Counted from the stretch's first letter, positions 27,970-37,428 are shown. The stretch is 64,000 nt of DNA from Bradyrhizobium sp. BR13661 (GCF_029892425.1 NZ_JARXWB010000005.1:310001-374000); one strand, 5' to 3'. The notes: generated by a model not told the origin, from the sequence alone. Numbers and translations: made by a program.

Positions 27970-28021
27970 GATCTCCGGTATTCAGGTGCCTCAGAGGGGC
28001 TCCAGCCCCTCATAGCAGCCC

Positions 28022-28405
28022 CTATTCACAAACCTGAACGCGGCGGACGCGCCAACCCCATTGCGTCATGACTCGCTGCCGCACGAGGTAGCACTGCGCG
28101 CCGTAGTCCTCGTAGCCGACGCCGTAATAGGGGTCGCCGTAGTAGGGATAACCGTAGCCATAACCATACGCGCCGTAATAGCCGGCGCCCGCGATGCCGG
28201 CGCCGATCGCGACACCCGGCCAGAAGCCGCCGCCGTGCCAGCCATGGCCCCAGCCGCCGCCATGCCAGCCGCCGCCACCATGCCAACCGCCACCACCACC
28301 CCAATGGCCGCCACCACCGAAACCGCCCCGCGCCTGCGCCGCCTGGGGCACTGCGAGACCAACTGCCGCGATGGCCAGTGCGGCCATGATCATCTTGCGT
28401 GACAT
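28022..28405 (-). CDS. Secreted Gly/His/Trp/Tyr-rich protein
   Basis: A 127-aa exported protein. A signal peptide (cleavage after AQA, about residue 25) is followed by a GGGWHGGGW-type low-complexity region and then a Gly/Tyr-rich stretch of GYGYPYYGDPYYG type. A short conserved end has two Cys and RVRRVQVC. The start at 28405 has GGAGGG 7 nt upstream. Proteins of this design are common in rhizobia; the role is unknown, and metal binding by the His/Trp repeats is only a guess. Confidence 0.75.
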   Translation of the reverse strand: MSRKMIMAALAIAAVGLAVPQAAQARGGFGGGGHWGGGGGWHGGGGWHGGGWGHGWHGGGFWPGVAIGAGIAGAGYYGAYGYGYGYPYYGDPYYGVGYEDYGAQCYLVRQRVMTQWGWRVRRVQVCE

Positions 28406-28508
28406 CAACTCACCCTCCGCGTGGAAACGCTCCACACTTCAATACTGGGCCAAGCTAATGTCACTCGCCCATCGAGGATAGGCGCGGTGGCTCACTTCCG
28501 CGCGAGCG

Positions 28509-28817
28509 TCAGCAGCCGCGGCAGATGCTCTTCATCTTCTTGTCAAGCAGCCGGTTCTCGGCGCTCACTGTCGCATCGGCATCGGGGTTTGTCCCCGAGG
28601 CGGCGCCGGTGGTGACGCCGGGTGCCGCGTTCGCGCCCGAGGATTGCGCCGTGCCGAGGCTGTTGATGCCGGGCGGCGGCGACGGTGCATTGCCGACGCC
28701 AGCCGTCGACCCGGCGGACCCGCCAGTACCTTGCGCGAAGGATATCGCGGGCATCGCCGCCAGGCTGAAGATGACGATCAATGTCTTGATCGAAGCGCGC
28801 GCGGACAATCTGATCAT
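28509..28817 (-). CDS. Small secreted hypothetical protein
   Basis: A 102-aa exported protein with a signal peptide ending in SFA (about residue 29). A Gly/Ser/Ala/Pro-rich mature part follows, and the short C-terminal segment ENRLLDKKMKSICRGC has two Cys. The start at 28817 is fixed by AGGAGAG 6 nt upstream. Function unknown. Confidence 0.7.
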   Translation of the reverse strand: MIRLSARASIKTLIVIFSLAAMPAISFAQGTGGSAGSTAGVGNAPSPPPGINSLGTAQSSGANAAPGVTTGAASGTNPDADATVSAENRLLDKKMKSICRGC

Positions 28818-28931
28818 CTGAAACTCTCCTCGTCCCACCAACGGCCGCGGCAAAGACAGGTTCCGGAACAAATCCCGTCAGATCAGCTTGAGACTCGACA
28901 CTGCGCGCAAGAATGCGAAAGGAAACGCACG

Positions 28932-29096
28932 ATGGCGGACCGCCATCCCTTTGCGGATGGCGAGCGCGCCGCGCGCGAGAACATCCCGGCCGAAGCCAAC
29001 CCTTACCCGGACGGCAGTGACGAGCACGCGCTGTGGGCAGCCGGCCACGAGAAAGTCGCGAGCTCGATCGAAGCCCGCGAGTCCGAGGGGAGCTAG
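28932..29096 (+). CDS. Small Rmf/CrpP-like protein
   Basis: A 54-aa protein with G-x-x-A-A near residues 10-14, NPYPDG near 23-28 and a Trp followed by Gly near 35-38. This spacing recalls the ribosome modulation factor/CrpP group of short proteins; the match is by eye only. AAAGGA lies about 9 nt upstream. Its last 4 bases (CTAG) are shared with the stop of the convergent carbonic anhydrase gene. Confidence 0.55.
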   Translation: MADRHPFADGERAARENIPAEANPYPDGSDEHALWAAGHEKVASSIEARESEGS

Positions 29097-29623
29097 CCGA
29101 TCCGCTTCAGGCCCTTCGTGTAGCGGGGGCCGTTGGCGACATAGAACCTTGCAGCGCTTCCCATCTTCTGCACCTGGCCATCGTCGAGCGTGCGGATGAT
29201 GCGTGCGGGCGAGCCGATGATCAGCGAGCGTTCGGGGAACTCCTTGCCCTCCGTGATGACAGAGCCGGCACCGACAATGCTGTTACGGCCGATCTTCGCG
29301 CCGTTCATCACGATCGAGCCCATGCCGATCAGCGCGCCCTCTTCGATCGTGCAACCGTGCAGAATGACGTTGTGGCCGACGGTGCAGTTCTTGCCGATGA
29401 CCAGCGGAAAGCCGAGGTCGGTGTGGCAGGTCGAGCCATCCTGCACGTTGGCGCCCTCGCCGATCTCGATCCACTCATTGTCGCCGCGCAGCACCGCGCC
29501 GAACCAGACGCTCGCGCCCGGCTTCAGGCGCACCTTGCCGATCACGGTCGCGGTTTCCGCGATGAAGTAGTTGCCGTCGGAGGGAAGATCGGGCGCCTGC
29601 CCGTCGAGCTCGTAGATCGCCAT
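29093..29623 (-). CDS. Gamma-class carbonic anhydrase family protein
   Basis: A 176-aa left-handed beta-helix protein of hexapeptide repeats. The three zinc-site His are visible at 67 (STCHTD), 84 (VGHN) and 89 (LHG), as in YrdA/PaaY-type members. It may hydrate CO2 or, like several close relatives, act in a thioester pathway. The start is fixed by AGGAGG 5 nt upstream. Confidence 0.87.
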   Translation of the reverse strand: MAIYELDGQAPDLPSDGNYFIAETATVIGKVRLKPGASVWFGAVLRGDNEWIEIGEGANVQDGSTCHTDLGFPLVIGKNCTVGHNVILHGCTIEEGALIGMGSIVMNGAKIGRNSIVGAGSVITEGKEFPERSLIIGSPARIIRTLDDGQVQKMGSAARFYVANGPRYTKGLKRIG

Positions 29624-29710
29624 GGAGGCCTCCTGTCGCGTCAACCCAAGCCATAGCGAAACGGCGGCGAGGAGGCAAAGGGCCGCCGCAGCAGGCAGCC
29701 CTGCAGAGCG

Positions 29711-30040
29711 TCAGCCCAGCACGCCGGTCGCGCGCAGCGTCATCAGGAAGAAGGTGCCGCTCATCATACTCCAGAAGCCGGCGATGACGGTCGCCATCAT
29801 CACGAATTCCAAGCGGCGGCTTTCCAGCCGCATGCCGCGCAGCGTGTTGCGCATGATGATGAAGGGCGCGGCAAATACCAGGAACGGCACCGCCGCAAAA
29901 GTTCTTGCAGCCACGCCCTCCTGCAACAGTCCGAAACCGGCGGGACGTTGCGACAGTGCCTGATATCCATTTGCGAGCGCGCCCGCGAGCGCGAAGCCGA
30001 TGCAGATCGAGAAGAAAGTGTTGAGAGCTTCGGGTGTCAT
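29711..30040 (-). CDS. Small membrane protein, DUF6949-like
   Basis: A 109-aa protein with about three hydrophobic segments. I recognise the pattern MTPEALNTFFSICIGFALAG as typical of a conserved Bradyrhizobium membrane family (DUF6949, from memory). The start at 30040 is preferred to 30085 because the conserved part begins there. No function is known. Confidence 0.65.
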   Translation of the reverse strand: MTPEALNTFFSICIGFALAGALANGYQALSQRPAGFGLLQEGVAARTFAAVPFLVFAAPFIIMRNTLRGMRLESRRLEFVMMATVIAGFWSMMSGTFFLMTLRATGVLG

Positions 30041-30263
30041 CGGAACAGTCCGCCCATACGCAACGCTGGAGCCTTCCTCTGACATCTAGTGCCGGTTAAC
30101 GCTACATTATCCTTAAGCGAAGGTTAACGGCGCCGCCCGGGCCACGCAGAGCTCCCTGCCGTTCCCGGTAGCCCCGGAACCTTCCGCGACATTGCCGCCG
30201 CGTGGCATATTCGCCGGTGATTCGTCGGCCACCGGCCGACCTCCGGGTCCTTTGCGCGACGTC

Positions 30264-30971
30264 ATGACGGTGTTTTCGGCAACCTCCCCTCGTTCTCCCA
30301 GAACGCGCACAAGGACACATTTCGTCCCGATCGCGCTGACCTGTGTGTTCGCGGCGAGCGCGATCGCGCTGGTGGCCTATCTGTTGTGGCCGACCTGGAG
30401 CACGGGCGGCGCGGACGCTCCGGACAAGTTGCCGGTCAGCGTCGGCGGCACGCTGTTCAACCTGCCGCTTCAGGCGATCCGGATGAAGATCCAGCGGCAC
30501 TCGGGGCCGCAGGAGCGCATCGATCTCGACTTTCTCTATCCCTCGCTGGACGCTCCGAACGGGCCGACGCATGTGACCGCCGACACCGTGGACACGGCGA
30601 TGCAGCCGATCGACCGCATCTTCCTCTCGATCGCTGCGCATCACGATGCGCTTTCGCCCGAGCAGCGCACTGCGACGATCTACCCGCGCTATCTCGAGCC
30701 GTCAGCGACGACACCGGACGACGGACTGACGATGCGCGCCTTCCGCAGCGATACGCCCTATGGCAGCGAGGATATGTATTCCGCGGCATCCCCCGCGCTC
30801 ACCGCGCGCTGCACGCGCGATGCCGCCACGCCCGGAATGTGCCTGTCGGAGCGCCGCGTCGGCGGCGCCGACCTCACCTACCGCTTTCCGCGCAGCTGGC
30901 TGTCGCAATGGCGCGATGTCGCAAACGCGATGGACAGGCTGACGGCGCAACTGCGCGGGCCGAAGGGCTGA
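30264..30971 (+). CDS. Membrane-anchored conserved hypothetical protein
   Basis: A 235-aa protein with an Arg/Thr-rich cytosolic start and one membrane helix (about residues 20-42). The extracytoplasmic domain contains SVGGTLFNLPLQAIRMK and DLDFLYPSL, and has two Cys near 175-190. I do not recognise a named family. The start ATG 30264 gives the expected short cytosolic tail. Confidence 0.65.
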   Translation: MTVFSATSPRSPRTRTRTHFVPIALTCVFAASAIALVAYLLWPTWSTGGADAPDKLPVSVGGTLFNLPLQAIRMKIQRHSGPQERIDLDFLYPSLDAPNGPTHVTADTVDTAMQPIDRIFLSIAAHHDALSPEQRTATIYPRYLEPSATTPDDGLTMRAFRSDTPYGSEDMYSAASPALTARCTRDAATPGMCLSERRVGGADLTYRFPRSWLSQWRDVANAMDRLTAQLRGPKG

Positions 30972-31232
30972 GCCGGCCGCGACAACAGGCCGAAAACAAC
31001 CCCATGCACAGTAGCCATGTGCCTGGCACGACTTCGTATTTTCGGTATTTCGCCTTTATCGAAATACGATCTGACCCGTCGGGCAAAACAGGCGCATAAT
31101 GTCATCGTGGGACAATCGATTTTAGCGATGTGGTCGCACATTTCTCTGAAAGTTTGGTCGCTTGCAGCGAAGTGTGACTGACGTCACAGACCGCAAATTG
31201 CATTTGGCCATTCTGCGGGTAATCTGACGCAC

Positions 31233-33119
31233 ATGCATTCGGGGGCTGGAATGCGGCTTCGGCTGTTTGGTTTGTTGATTGTTGCGACTTGGCTTTCGAC
31301 CTGGCTTGGGACCGGCTCTGCGCTGGCCGCCGGGAAGAGCGTCGCGCTGGTGATCGGCAACTCGGCCTACAAGAGCGCACCGCGGCTCACCAATCCGGTG
31401 AACGACGCCACCCTGGTCGGTGGCATGTTCAAGTCCGCCGGTTTCGACAATGTCGATGTCAGGCTCGACCTCAACGCCGCCGACATGCGCAGATCGTTAC
31501 GCGAGTTTGCGGGAAAGACCCGCGATGCCGATGTTGCGGTGATCTACTATGCGGGACACGGCATCGAGCTGGACGGCACCAACTACCTGATCCCCACCGA
31601 CGCCGCGCTGGAGACCGACGGCGACGTGCTCGACGAGACCGTAGCACTCGACCGCGCATTGTTCGCGGTCGAACCTGCCAAGCAGCTCCGCCTCGTCATT
31701 CTCGACGCCTGCCGCGACAACCCGTTCGCCAAGACGATGAAGCGAACCGTGGCCTCGCGCGCGATCGGCCGCGGCCTCGCCAAGGTCGAGCCAACCAGCC
31801 CGAACACCATCATCGCCTTCGCGGCCAAGGCGGGCTCAACCGCTTCGGACGGCGATGCGAAGAACAGCCCGTTTGCCACGGCTCTGGTCGAACGCCTGCC
31901 GACACCGGGGCTCGACCTGGGCAAGGCCTTTCGATTCGTTCGCGACGATGTGCTTAAGGCCACCGGCTACAAGCAGGAACCCTTTGTCTATGGCTCGCTT
32001 GGCGGCGACGACGTGCCGCTGGTCGCGGCGAAGCCTGTGGTCACTGCGCCCCAGGGCCCGCAAGCCAATCCCCAAGACAGCGTTCGCCGGGACTATGAGC
32101 TGGCACTCCAGGCGGGAAACCGTGACGCGTGGGAAGCATTCTTGCAGGCTTACCCCGACGGGTTCTATGCGGGTCTCGCCCGCGCACAACTGAAGAACGT
32201 CGCGGCCGAGGAGGCGCGCGCAGCCGCGGCCACGAAGGCGCGCGAAGCCGAGGACGAAAAGGCAAGGCTGGCAGCCGAGCGTGCGAACAAGGCCGAGCAG
32301 GAGAAGGCCGCGGCCGCCGCCAAGGCCGCCGAGAACGCCAAGGCAGCCGCCGAGAAGGCCAAGCAGATCGAGGAGGCCAAGGCGGCCGCAGCCGAGCAAC
32401 GCAGGAAGGATGCCGAGGCCGCCGTTGCGAAGGCGCTTGCCGACAAGCAGGCCGCCGAGAAGGCGCTCGCTGACAAGATTGCCAACGACAAGGCGGCCGC
32501 CGAGCTGGCGGCCAAACAGGCGGCGGAGAAGGCGCAGCGCGACGGCGAGCAGAAGGTCGCAGCAGTCGCCCCAACCCAATCGCCCTCCTCTCTCTCGCCG
32601 CAGGAAACCGCCAAACTGGTGCAGTCAGAGCTCCGGCGCGTCGGATGTCTCGCGAGCAACGCAGACGGCGACTGGAATGCGACCTCGCAACGCTCGCTGA
32701 CGCTGTTCAACAAATATGCGGGAACGAAGTTCGACACCAAGCTCGCAAGCTTCGAGGCGCTCGACGCCATCAAAGCCAAGCCGGGCCGCGTCTGTCCGCT
32801 GGTGTGCGAGCACGGCTTCAAGGCCGATGGCGATGCTTGCGTCAAGATCACCTGCCGCGCCGGCTATCGCGTCAATGACGACAACGAGTGCGAAAAGGTG
32901 CAGGACAGGAAGCCGGTTGCCACGCGAGAGGAGGCGAAGTCGAGGGACGGCAGCAAGACGAAGGTCGAGTCTGCACCGTCGAAGCCGCAGGCGAGCGGCC
33001 AGATCTATTGCAACAACCTGGGCTGCCGCCCCGTCCGGCCGGGTTGTCGGCTCGTAACGGCGGAGGGCGGGACCGCTGGCGTCGCTAAGGGTACTTATAC
33101 GGGGGAGGCCTGCAACTGA
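31233..33119 (+). CDS. Secreted caspase family (C14) protein, copy 1
   Basis: A 628-aa exported protein. After a signal peptide (about residues 1-33) comes a caspase-like domain with catalytic His109 in YYAGHG and Cys160 in LDACRDNPF. Residues about 325-450 form an Ala/Lys/Glu-rich coiled coil, and a Cys-rich C-terminal region follows (CPLVCEHGFKADGDACVK). The organisation matches rhizobial caspase-like proteins that presumably act in the periplasm. ATG 31251 is a possible alternative start. A close paralogue follows after 8 nt. Confidence 0.87.
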   Translation: MHSGAGMRLRLFGLLIVATWLSTWLGTGSALAAGKSVALVIGNSAYKSAPRLTNPVNDATLVGGMFKSAGFDNVDVRLDLNAADMRRSLREFAGKTRDADVAVIYYAGHGIELDGTNYLIPTDAALETDGDVLDETVALDRALFAVEPAKQLRLVILDACRDNPFAKTMKRTVASRAIGRGLAKVEPTSPNTIIAFAAKAGSTASDGDAKNSPFATALVERLPTPGLDLGKAFRFVRDDVLKATGYKQEPFVYGSLGGDDVPLVAAKPVVTAPQGPQANPQDSVRRDYELALQAGNRDAWEAFLQAYPDGFYAGLARAQLKNVAAEEARAAAATKAREAEDEKARLAAERANKAEQEKAAAAAKAAENAKAAAEKAKQIEEAKAAAAEQRRKDAEAAVAKALADKQAAEKALADKIANDKAAAELAAKQAAEKAQRDGEQKVAAVAPTQSPSSLSPQETAKLVQSELRRVGCLASNADGDWNATSQRSLTLFNKYAGTKFDTKLASFEALDAIKAKPGRVCPLVCEHGFKADGDACVKITCRAGYRVNDDNECEKVQDRKPVATREEAKSRDGSKTKVESAPSKPQASGQIYCNNLGCRPVRPGCRLVTAEGGTAGVAKGTYTGEACN

Positions 33120-33127
33120 GGGCTGCA

Positions 33128-34972
33128 ATGGGCGCGTTTCGTTTTTTCCTGATCGTTTTTGCTGCCTGGGTCGGATGCGGACCGGCAATGGCCGAGCGAC
33201 GCGTCGCGCTCGTCATTGGCAACTCGGCCTACAAGAACGTGGCGCGGCTCGCGAACCCCACGAATGATGCCGCGCTGGTCGGCGGCATGTTCAAGAAGGC
33301 CGGCTTCGATACGGTCGACGTCAAGCTCGACCTCAACGTGGTCGACATGCGCAAGGCGCTGCGCGAGTTCGGCAGCAAGGTTCGCGACGCCGACGTCGCG
33401 GTGATCTACTACGCCGGCCATGGCATCGAGCTTGACGGCACCAACTACCTGATCCCGACCGATGCCGCCTTGGAAACCGATACGGATGTTCTCGACGAGG
33501 CCTTCCCACTCGACCGGGTGCTGTTTGCGATCGAGCCGGCCAAGCAACTGCGCCTCGTCATCCTCGATGCCTGCCGGGACAATCCTTTCGCCAAGACGAT
33601 GAAGCGCACGATCGCTGCCCGCGCCATCGGCCGCGGCCTCGCCAAGGTCGAACCGACCAGCCCGAACACCATGATCGCCTTCGCGGCCAAGGCGGGTTCG
33701 ACCGCCTCCGATGGTGATGCAAAGAACAGCCCGTTTGCCACAGCGCTGGTCGAACGCCTCCCGACTCCCGGCCTCGACCTTGGCAAGGCCTTCCGATTCG
33801 TTCGCGACGACGTGCTCAAGGCCACCGGCAACAAGCAGGAGCCGTATGTCTATGGCTCGCTCGGAGGAGATGACGTGGCGCTGGTTGCGGCAAAACCGAC
33901 CGTCGCCGGCCCCCAAGCCAATCCCCAAGATGCAGTTCGCCGCGATTACGAGCTGGCGCTGCAGGCGGGCGATCGCGATGCATGGGAAGCGTTCCTCCAG
34001 ACCTATCCTGAGGGTTTTTACGCCAACCTTGCGCGGGTGCAGTTGAAGAAGATCGGGGCAGAAGATGCCCGCGCCGTCGCAGCGGAGAAAGCCAGGCAGG
34101 CCGAGGATGAGAAGTCTCGGCTCGCGGTAGAGCGCGCCAAGAAGGCCGAGCAGGACAAAGCGGCTGCCGCCGCAAAGGCTGCTGAGGACGTCAAGGCAGC
34201 GGCGGAGAAGACCAAGCAGATCGAGGAGACCAAGGCGGCCGCAGCAGAACAGCGTAGAAAGGATGCCGAGGCTGCCGTGGCAAAGGCGCTTGCCGACAAG
34301 CAGGCGGTCGAGAAGGCGCTTGCCGACAAGATCGCGAGCGACAAGGCGGCCGCCGAGCTGGCTGCGAAGCAGGCGGCGGAGAAGGCTCAGCGTGACCGTG
34401 AGCAGAAGGTCGCCGCAGTCGCTCCATCTCAGACGGCGCCCAGCCTCTCACCACAGGAGACCGCAAAGCTCGTTCAGTCCGAGCTCCGTCGTGTCGGCTG
34501 TCTCGCGGCCGCGGCCGACGGCGACTGGAATGCACCATCGCAACGCTCGCTGACGCTGTTCAACAAATATGCTGGCACGAACTTCGACGCCAAGCTCGCA
34601 AGCTTCGAGGCGCTCGACGCCATCAAGGCCAAGACGGGCCGGGTCTGCCCGCTGGTGTGCGAGCACGGCTTCAAGGCCGACGGCGATGCGTGCGTGAAGA
34701 TCGCCTGCCGCGCCGGCTATCGCGTCAATGACGACAATGAATGCGAGAAGGTGCAGGACAAGAAGCCGGTTGCGACCCGCGAGGATGCCAAGAAGCGAGA
34801 CACGGAGCGGAAGCAAACCGAAGCGGCACCCACGAAGCCGTCTGCATCCGGGCAAGTTATTTGTACCACGGTAGGCTGCCGGCCGGTGAGGCCCGGCTGT
34901 CGGATATCAATTCAAAAGTATGGCTCCGCAGTCTCCATGGTAGGAGGGGGACAAATGGAAGTGTGCGACTGA
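33128..34972 (+). CDS. Secreted caspase family (C14) protein, copy 2
   Basis: A 614-aa paralogue of the preceding gene with the same order: signal peptide (to about residue 22), caspase domain with His98 and Cys149, Ala/Lys/Glu coiled coil, and Cys-rich end. Long stretches are identical in the two proteins, while the signal peptides and final about 30 residues differ. Separation by only 8 nt suggests co-transcription and a tandem duplication. Both copies keep the catalytic dyad. Confidence 0.87.
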   Translation: MGAFRFFLIVFAAWVGCGPAMAERRVALVIGNSAYKNVARLANPTNDAALVGGMFKKAGFDTVDVKLDLNVVDMRKALREFGSKVRDADVAVIYYAGHGIELDGTNYLIPTDAALETDTDVLDEAFPLDRVLFAIEPAKQLRLVILDACRDNPFAKTMKRTIAARAIGRGLAKVEPTSPNTMIAFAAKAGSTASDGDAKNSPFATALVERLPTPGLDLGKAFRFVRDDVLKATGNKQEPYVYGSLGGDDVALVAAKPTVAGPQANPQDAVRRDYELALQAGDRDAWEAFLQTYPEGFYANLARVQLKKIGAEDARAVAAEKARQAEDEKSRLAVERAKKAEQDKAAAAAKAAEDVKAAAEKTKQIEETKAAAAEQRRKDAEAAVAKALADKQAVEKALADKIASDKAAAELAAKQAAEKAQRDREQKVAAVAPSQTAPSLSPQETAKLVQSELRRVGCLAAAADGDWNAPSQRSLTLFNKYAGTNFDAKLASFEALDAIKAKTGRVCPLVCEHGFKADGDACVKIACRAGYRVNDDNECEKVQDKKPVATREDAKKRDTERKQTEAAPTKPSASGQVICTTVGCRPVRPGCRISIQKYGSAVSMVGGGQMEVCD

Positions 34973-35003
34973 GCGGCGGCCGCACGATGCTCCGAGCGAA
35001 GCC

Positions 35004-35675
35004 TCACTGCCGTAAGATACTCACCTCACCCCGCGACGTCATCGCGACGTCGATGCCTTCCTGATCGAAGCTGGCATTCACCTCGAAATCACATCGCCTG
35101 GTTTGGTTGCAATCGGTCCGCCACGTGGTCAGGTCGGTATAGCGATCAGCAGCAGCAAAGATGTCAGACGGCTTCGAGATCAGCGTCGCATTCAGATAGA
35201 AGGACACGCGCGCGGGGAGCGAGGCAGCCATGTCGAGAGACAACCGCGGCGCTCCATCGGCGTAGTCCTGACTCCATTTTCGTTTCCAACTGACACTGCA
35301 AGCGCCGTCGGGCATCTTGGCGCTCGGCAGTGTGAAATCGATGATGGGGTAACCGCCGGCAAGATCGCTGTCCTCGCGCCCGGTCTTCGACAGGATCGCC
35401 GTATCCTGAAATGAAGCGTCCTCCTTGCCCCACCAATGGACGGCACGTGTGACCACCTGATAGCCTTCAGGTACGAGGTTGGCGGGCAAGTCGCGCGTAA
35501 CGGGCTGCGCAAGACATGCCGCGCGGAAGGCCGTCAGCAAATTGATGAAGCCGCGCAGATCTGCCGCGTTTTCGTAGGGGAATACGATGTGTTCAGGCTG
35601 CGCCGCCTGGACCGTCGTCATGCAGCAAAAGCAAAGGAGAGACTGGCCTAGCAAGCGGAGGACCGAGTTCGCCAT
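35004..35675 (-). CDS. Exported hypothetical protein
   Basis: A 223-aa protein with an N-terminal signal sequence (cleavage near VQA, about residue 25) and five Cys in the mature part. I recognise no family. The start at 35675 (MANSVLRLLG) gives a proper signal peptide and has GGAG about 10 nt upstream; 35702 is an alternative. It is convergent with the caspase pair. Confidence 0.65.
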   Translation of the reverse strand: MANSVLRLLGQSLLCFCCMTTVQAAQPEHIVFPYENAADLRGFINLLTAFRAACLAQPVTRDLPANLVPEGYQVVTRAVHWWGKEDASFQDTAILSKTGREDSDLAGGYPIIDFTLPSAKMPDGACSVSWKRKWSQDYADGAPRLSLDMAASLPARVSFYLNATLISKPSDIFAAADRYTDLTTWRTDCNQTRRCDFEVNASFDQEGIDVAMTSRGEVSILRQ

Positions 35676-35719
35676 GTCTGAGAGACTCCGCTGAGCTGAC
35701 ACGCTTGCTTCCTTTCGGC

Positions 35720-35778
35720 TAAAGCGCGATGAGATTGGGATGAAGCGTCATCGCGCTTTAGGTTGTTGTTTGAGCATG
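35720..35778. repeat. Interspersed palindromic repeat (second copy)
   Basis: TAAAGCGCGATGA (35720-35732) and TCATCGCGCTTTA (35748-35760) form a 13-bp hairpin, followed by GGTTGTTGTTTGAGCATG, the same linker as in the copy at 2652-2733. The second hairpin is missing here. Confidence 0.75.
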
Positions 35779-35797
35779 CTCTCCGCGCAAACGCGAA

Positions 35798-35835
35798 GCA
35801 ATCCAGAATCCCTCGGCGGAAAGACTCTGGATTGC
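35798..35835. repeat. Short hairpin repeat
   Basis: GCAATCCAGA (35798-35807) pairs with TCTGGATTGC (35826-35835). It stands next to the first repeat and may be an independent dispersed family. Confidence 0.6.
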
Positions 35836-35888
35836 TTCGCTTCGCTCGCAATGGCGATGTGGAGGGAGCGCGCTTCTATGTGGAATGC

Positions 35889-36031
35889 GTGCCCCGGACG
35901 CCATAAGCGCGTTTACGCGCGTCTTCGACGGTGCGCTGCAGAGCCGGGGCCCATGTTGCAGCGATGCGTCGTTGGGTTCTGGGTCCCGGCTCTGCGCAGC
36001 AGCGTTTCACGCTGCAGCGCGTCCGGGACAC
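35889..36031. repeat. Long imperfect palindromic repeat, about 143 bp
   Basis: The ends GTGCCCCGGACGC and GCGTCCGGGACAC are near-complementary, and the interior AGAGCCGGG / CCCGGCTCT also pairs, forming a long hairpin. I recognise it, from memory, as a common Bradyrhizobium intergenic element. With 35720-35835 it fills the whole gene-free interval 35703-36046. Confidence 0.7.
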
Positions 36032-36046
36032 GAGAGCGGTTGAAAA

Positions 36047-36265
36047 CTATTCCTGGTCGACCAGATCGTCTTCCAGGATCGCCATCTGGAACTGGAACGA
36101 GCGATCGTCGTCCTCGTCGTCGACGAAGAGCACGCCGATGAACTCCTCGCCGATATAGACCTCGGCGCTGTCGTCCTTCTTCGGCCGCGGCACGACGCGG
36201 ATCTTGGGATTGCCGAATACGCGCTTCAAATACGCATCGAGCTTTCTGACTTCTTTGACATCCAC
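36047..36265 (-). CDS. DUF3126 family protein
   Basis: A 72-aa acidic small protein of the alphaproteobacterial DUF3126 family, with LDAYLKRVFGNPKIRVVPRP at the start and an Asp-rich centre. It starts at GTG 36265 with GGAG 7 nt upstream. It lies 123 nt downstream of cysE on the same strand, an arrangement that I recall from other alphaproteobacteria. Function unknown. Confidence 0.78.
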   Translation of the reverse strand: MDVKEVRKLDAYLKRVFGNPKIRVVPRPKKDDSAEVYIGEEFIGVLFVDDEDDDRSFQFQMAILEDDLVDQE

Positions 36266-36388
36266 GGCAAGTCTCCGATCAAATTTGGTCGGCGGGTTTT
36301 AGGACGAGACGCGACGAACCGCCAGCATGAATTGCCAAAGAATTTGGGGACGAAAAGGGTCGGTCATTCCGGCCCTTAACTCGGGAGC

Positions 36389-37213
36389 TTAAAGACCCAT
36401 CGCGTTGATCATCTGGTCCATGGTGCGCGATGGCTCGGCGCAGCCGGCTTCGCCGACGATCTTGGCCGGCACGCCGGCGACCGTGACATTGTGCGGCACC
36501 GGCTTGACCACGACCGAGCCTGCGGCGATGCGCGCGCAATGGCCGATCTCGATGTTGCCGAGGATCTTGGCGCCCGCGCCGATCAGCACGCCATGACGAA
36601 TCTTGGGGTGACGGTCCTCGTTCTCCTTGCCGGTGCCGCCGAGCGTGACGCCGTGCAGGATCGAGACGTCGTCCTCGATGACGGCCGTCTCGCCGCAGAC
36701 GAAACCGGTGGCATGGTCGAGGAAGATGCCGCGGCCGATGCGCGCGGCGGGATTGATGTCGGTCTGGAACACCGCAGACGCGCGGCTCTGCAGGTAATAC
36801 GCAAAATCCTTGCGGCCCTTCAAATAGAGCCAGTGCGCGAGGCGATGGGTCTGGATCGCGTGGAAGCCCTTGAAGTAGAGCAAGGGATCGATGAAGCGCG
36901 AGGTCGCGGGATCGCGGTCGTAGACGGCGACGAGATCGGCGCGGAAGGCGTTGCCGAGATCGGGATCGTCGCGCAGGGCTTCATCGAAAGTCTGGCGCAC
37001 GAGGTCGCCCGACAGCGCGGCGTGATCGAGCCGGTCGGCGACGCGGTGAACAACCGAATCTTCGAGACGGCTGTGATGCAGCACCGTCGAATAGATGAAG
37101 GTCGCAAGCTCGGGCTCGCGGTGGACGATGTCCTCGGCCTCGCCGCGGATCCGGTCCCAGATCGGATCGAGCGTTGCGAGCTTTCCTCCCGGATTGACCT
37201 GATGCATTGCCAT
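36389..37213 (-). CDS. cysE: Serine O-acetyltransferase
   Basis: A 274-aa enzyme that acetylates L-serine with acetyl-CoA, the first step of cysteine synthesis. The N-terminal helical domain (IWDRIRGEAEDI, then HSRLEDSVVHRVADRL) and the C-terminal left-handed beta-helix (FLDHATGFVCGETAVIEDDVSI, HPKIRHGVLIGAGAKILGNIEIG) match the family. The catalytic Asp-His pair falls in the LDHATG segment. Length equals that of the E. coli enzyme (273 aa). A GAGAG tract precedes the ATG. Confidence 0.93.
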   Translation of the reverse strand: MAMHQVNPGGKLATLDPIWDRIRGEAEDIVHREPELATFIYSTVLHHSRLEDSVVHRVADRLDHAALSGDLVRQTFDEALRDDPDLGNAFRADLVAVYDRDPATSRFIDPLLYFKGFHAIQTHRLAHWLYLKGRKDFAYYLQSRASAVFQTDINPAARIGRGIFLDHATGFVCGETAVIEDDVSILHGVTLGGTGKENEDRHPKIRHGVLIGAGAKILGNIEIGHCARIAAGSVVVKPVPHNVTVAGVPAKIVGEAGCAEPSRTMDQMINAMGL

Positions 37214-37428
37214 GATTTTCTCTCTGGGATCTGCTCTTTCGAATTTCGTTTATAGCACAGTATAAGCGACAAAGTCCTGACGGGCTTGCCTGAGAGTGAA
37301 CAGCGCCTTGCCCCGCGGCCGCACGCCAACGCATTGAAACACAAAAGGTTCTTCGGACGCCCCAGGCGGCAAGGTCGGCTTCAAATGGTCAGAGTCTCGC
37401 CAAATTCAAGCCGGACGGCGTCAAACTA

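Noticed and set aside
32200..32560. Repetitive Ala/Lys/Glu-coding DNA as a possible repeat array
   Set aside because: It is irregular at the DNA level and encodes coiled coils in both caspase-like genes; there are no spacers or constant repeat units as in CRISPR.
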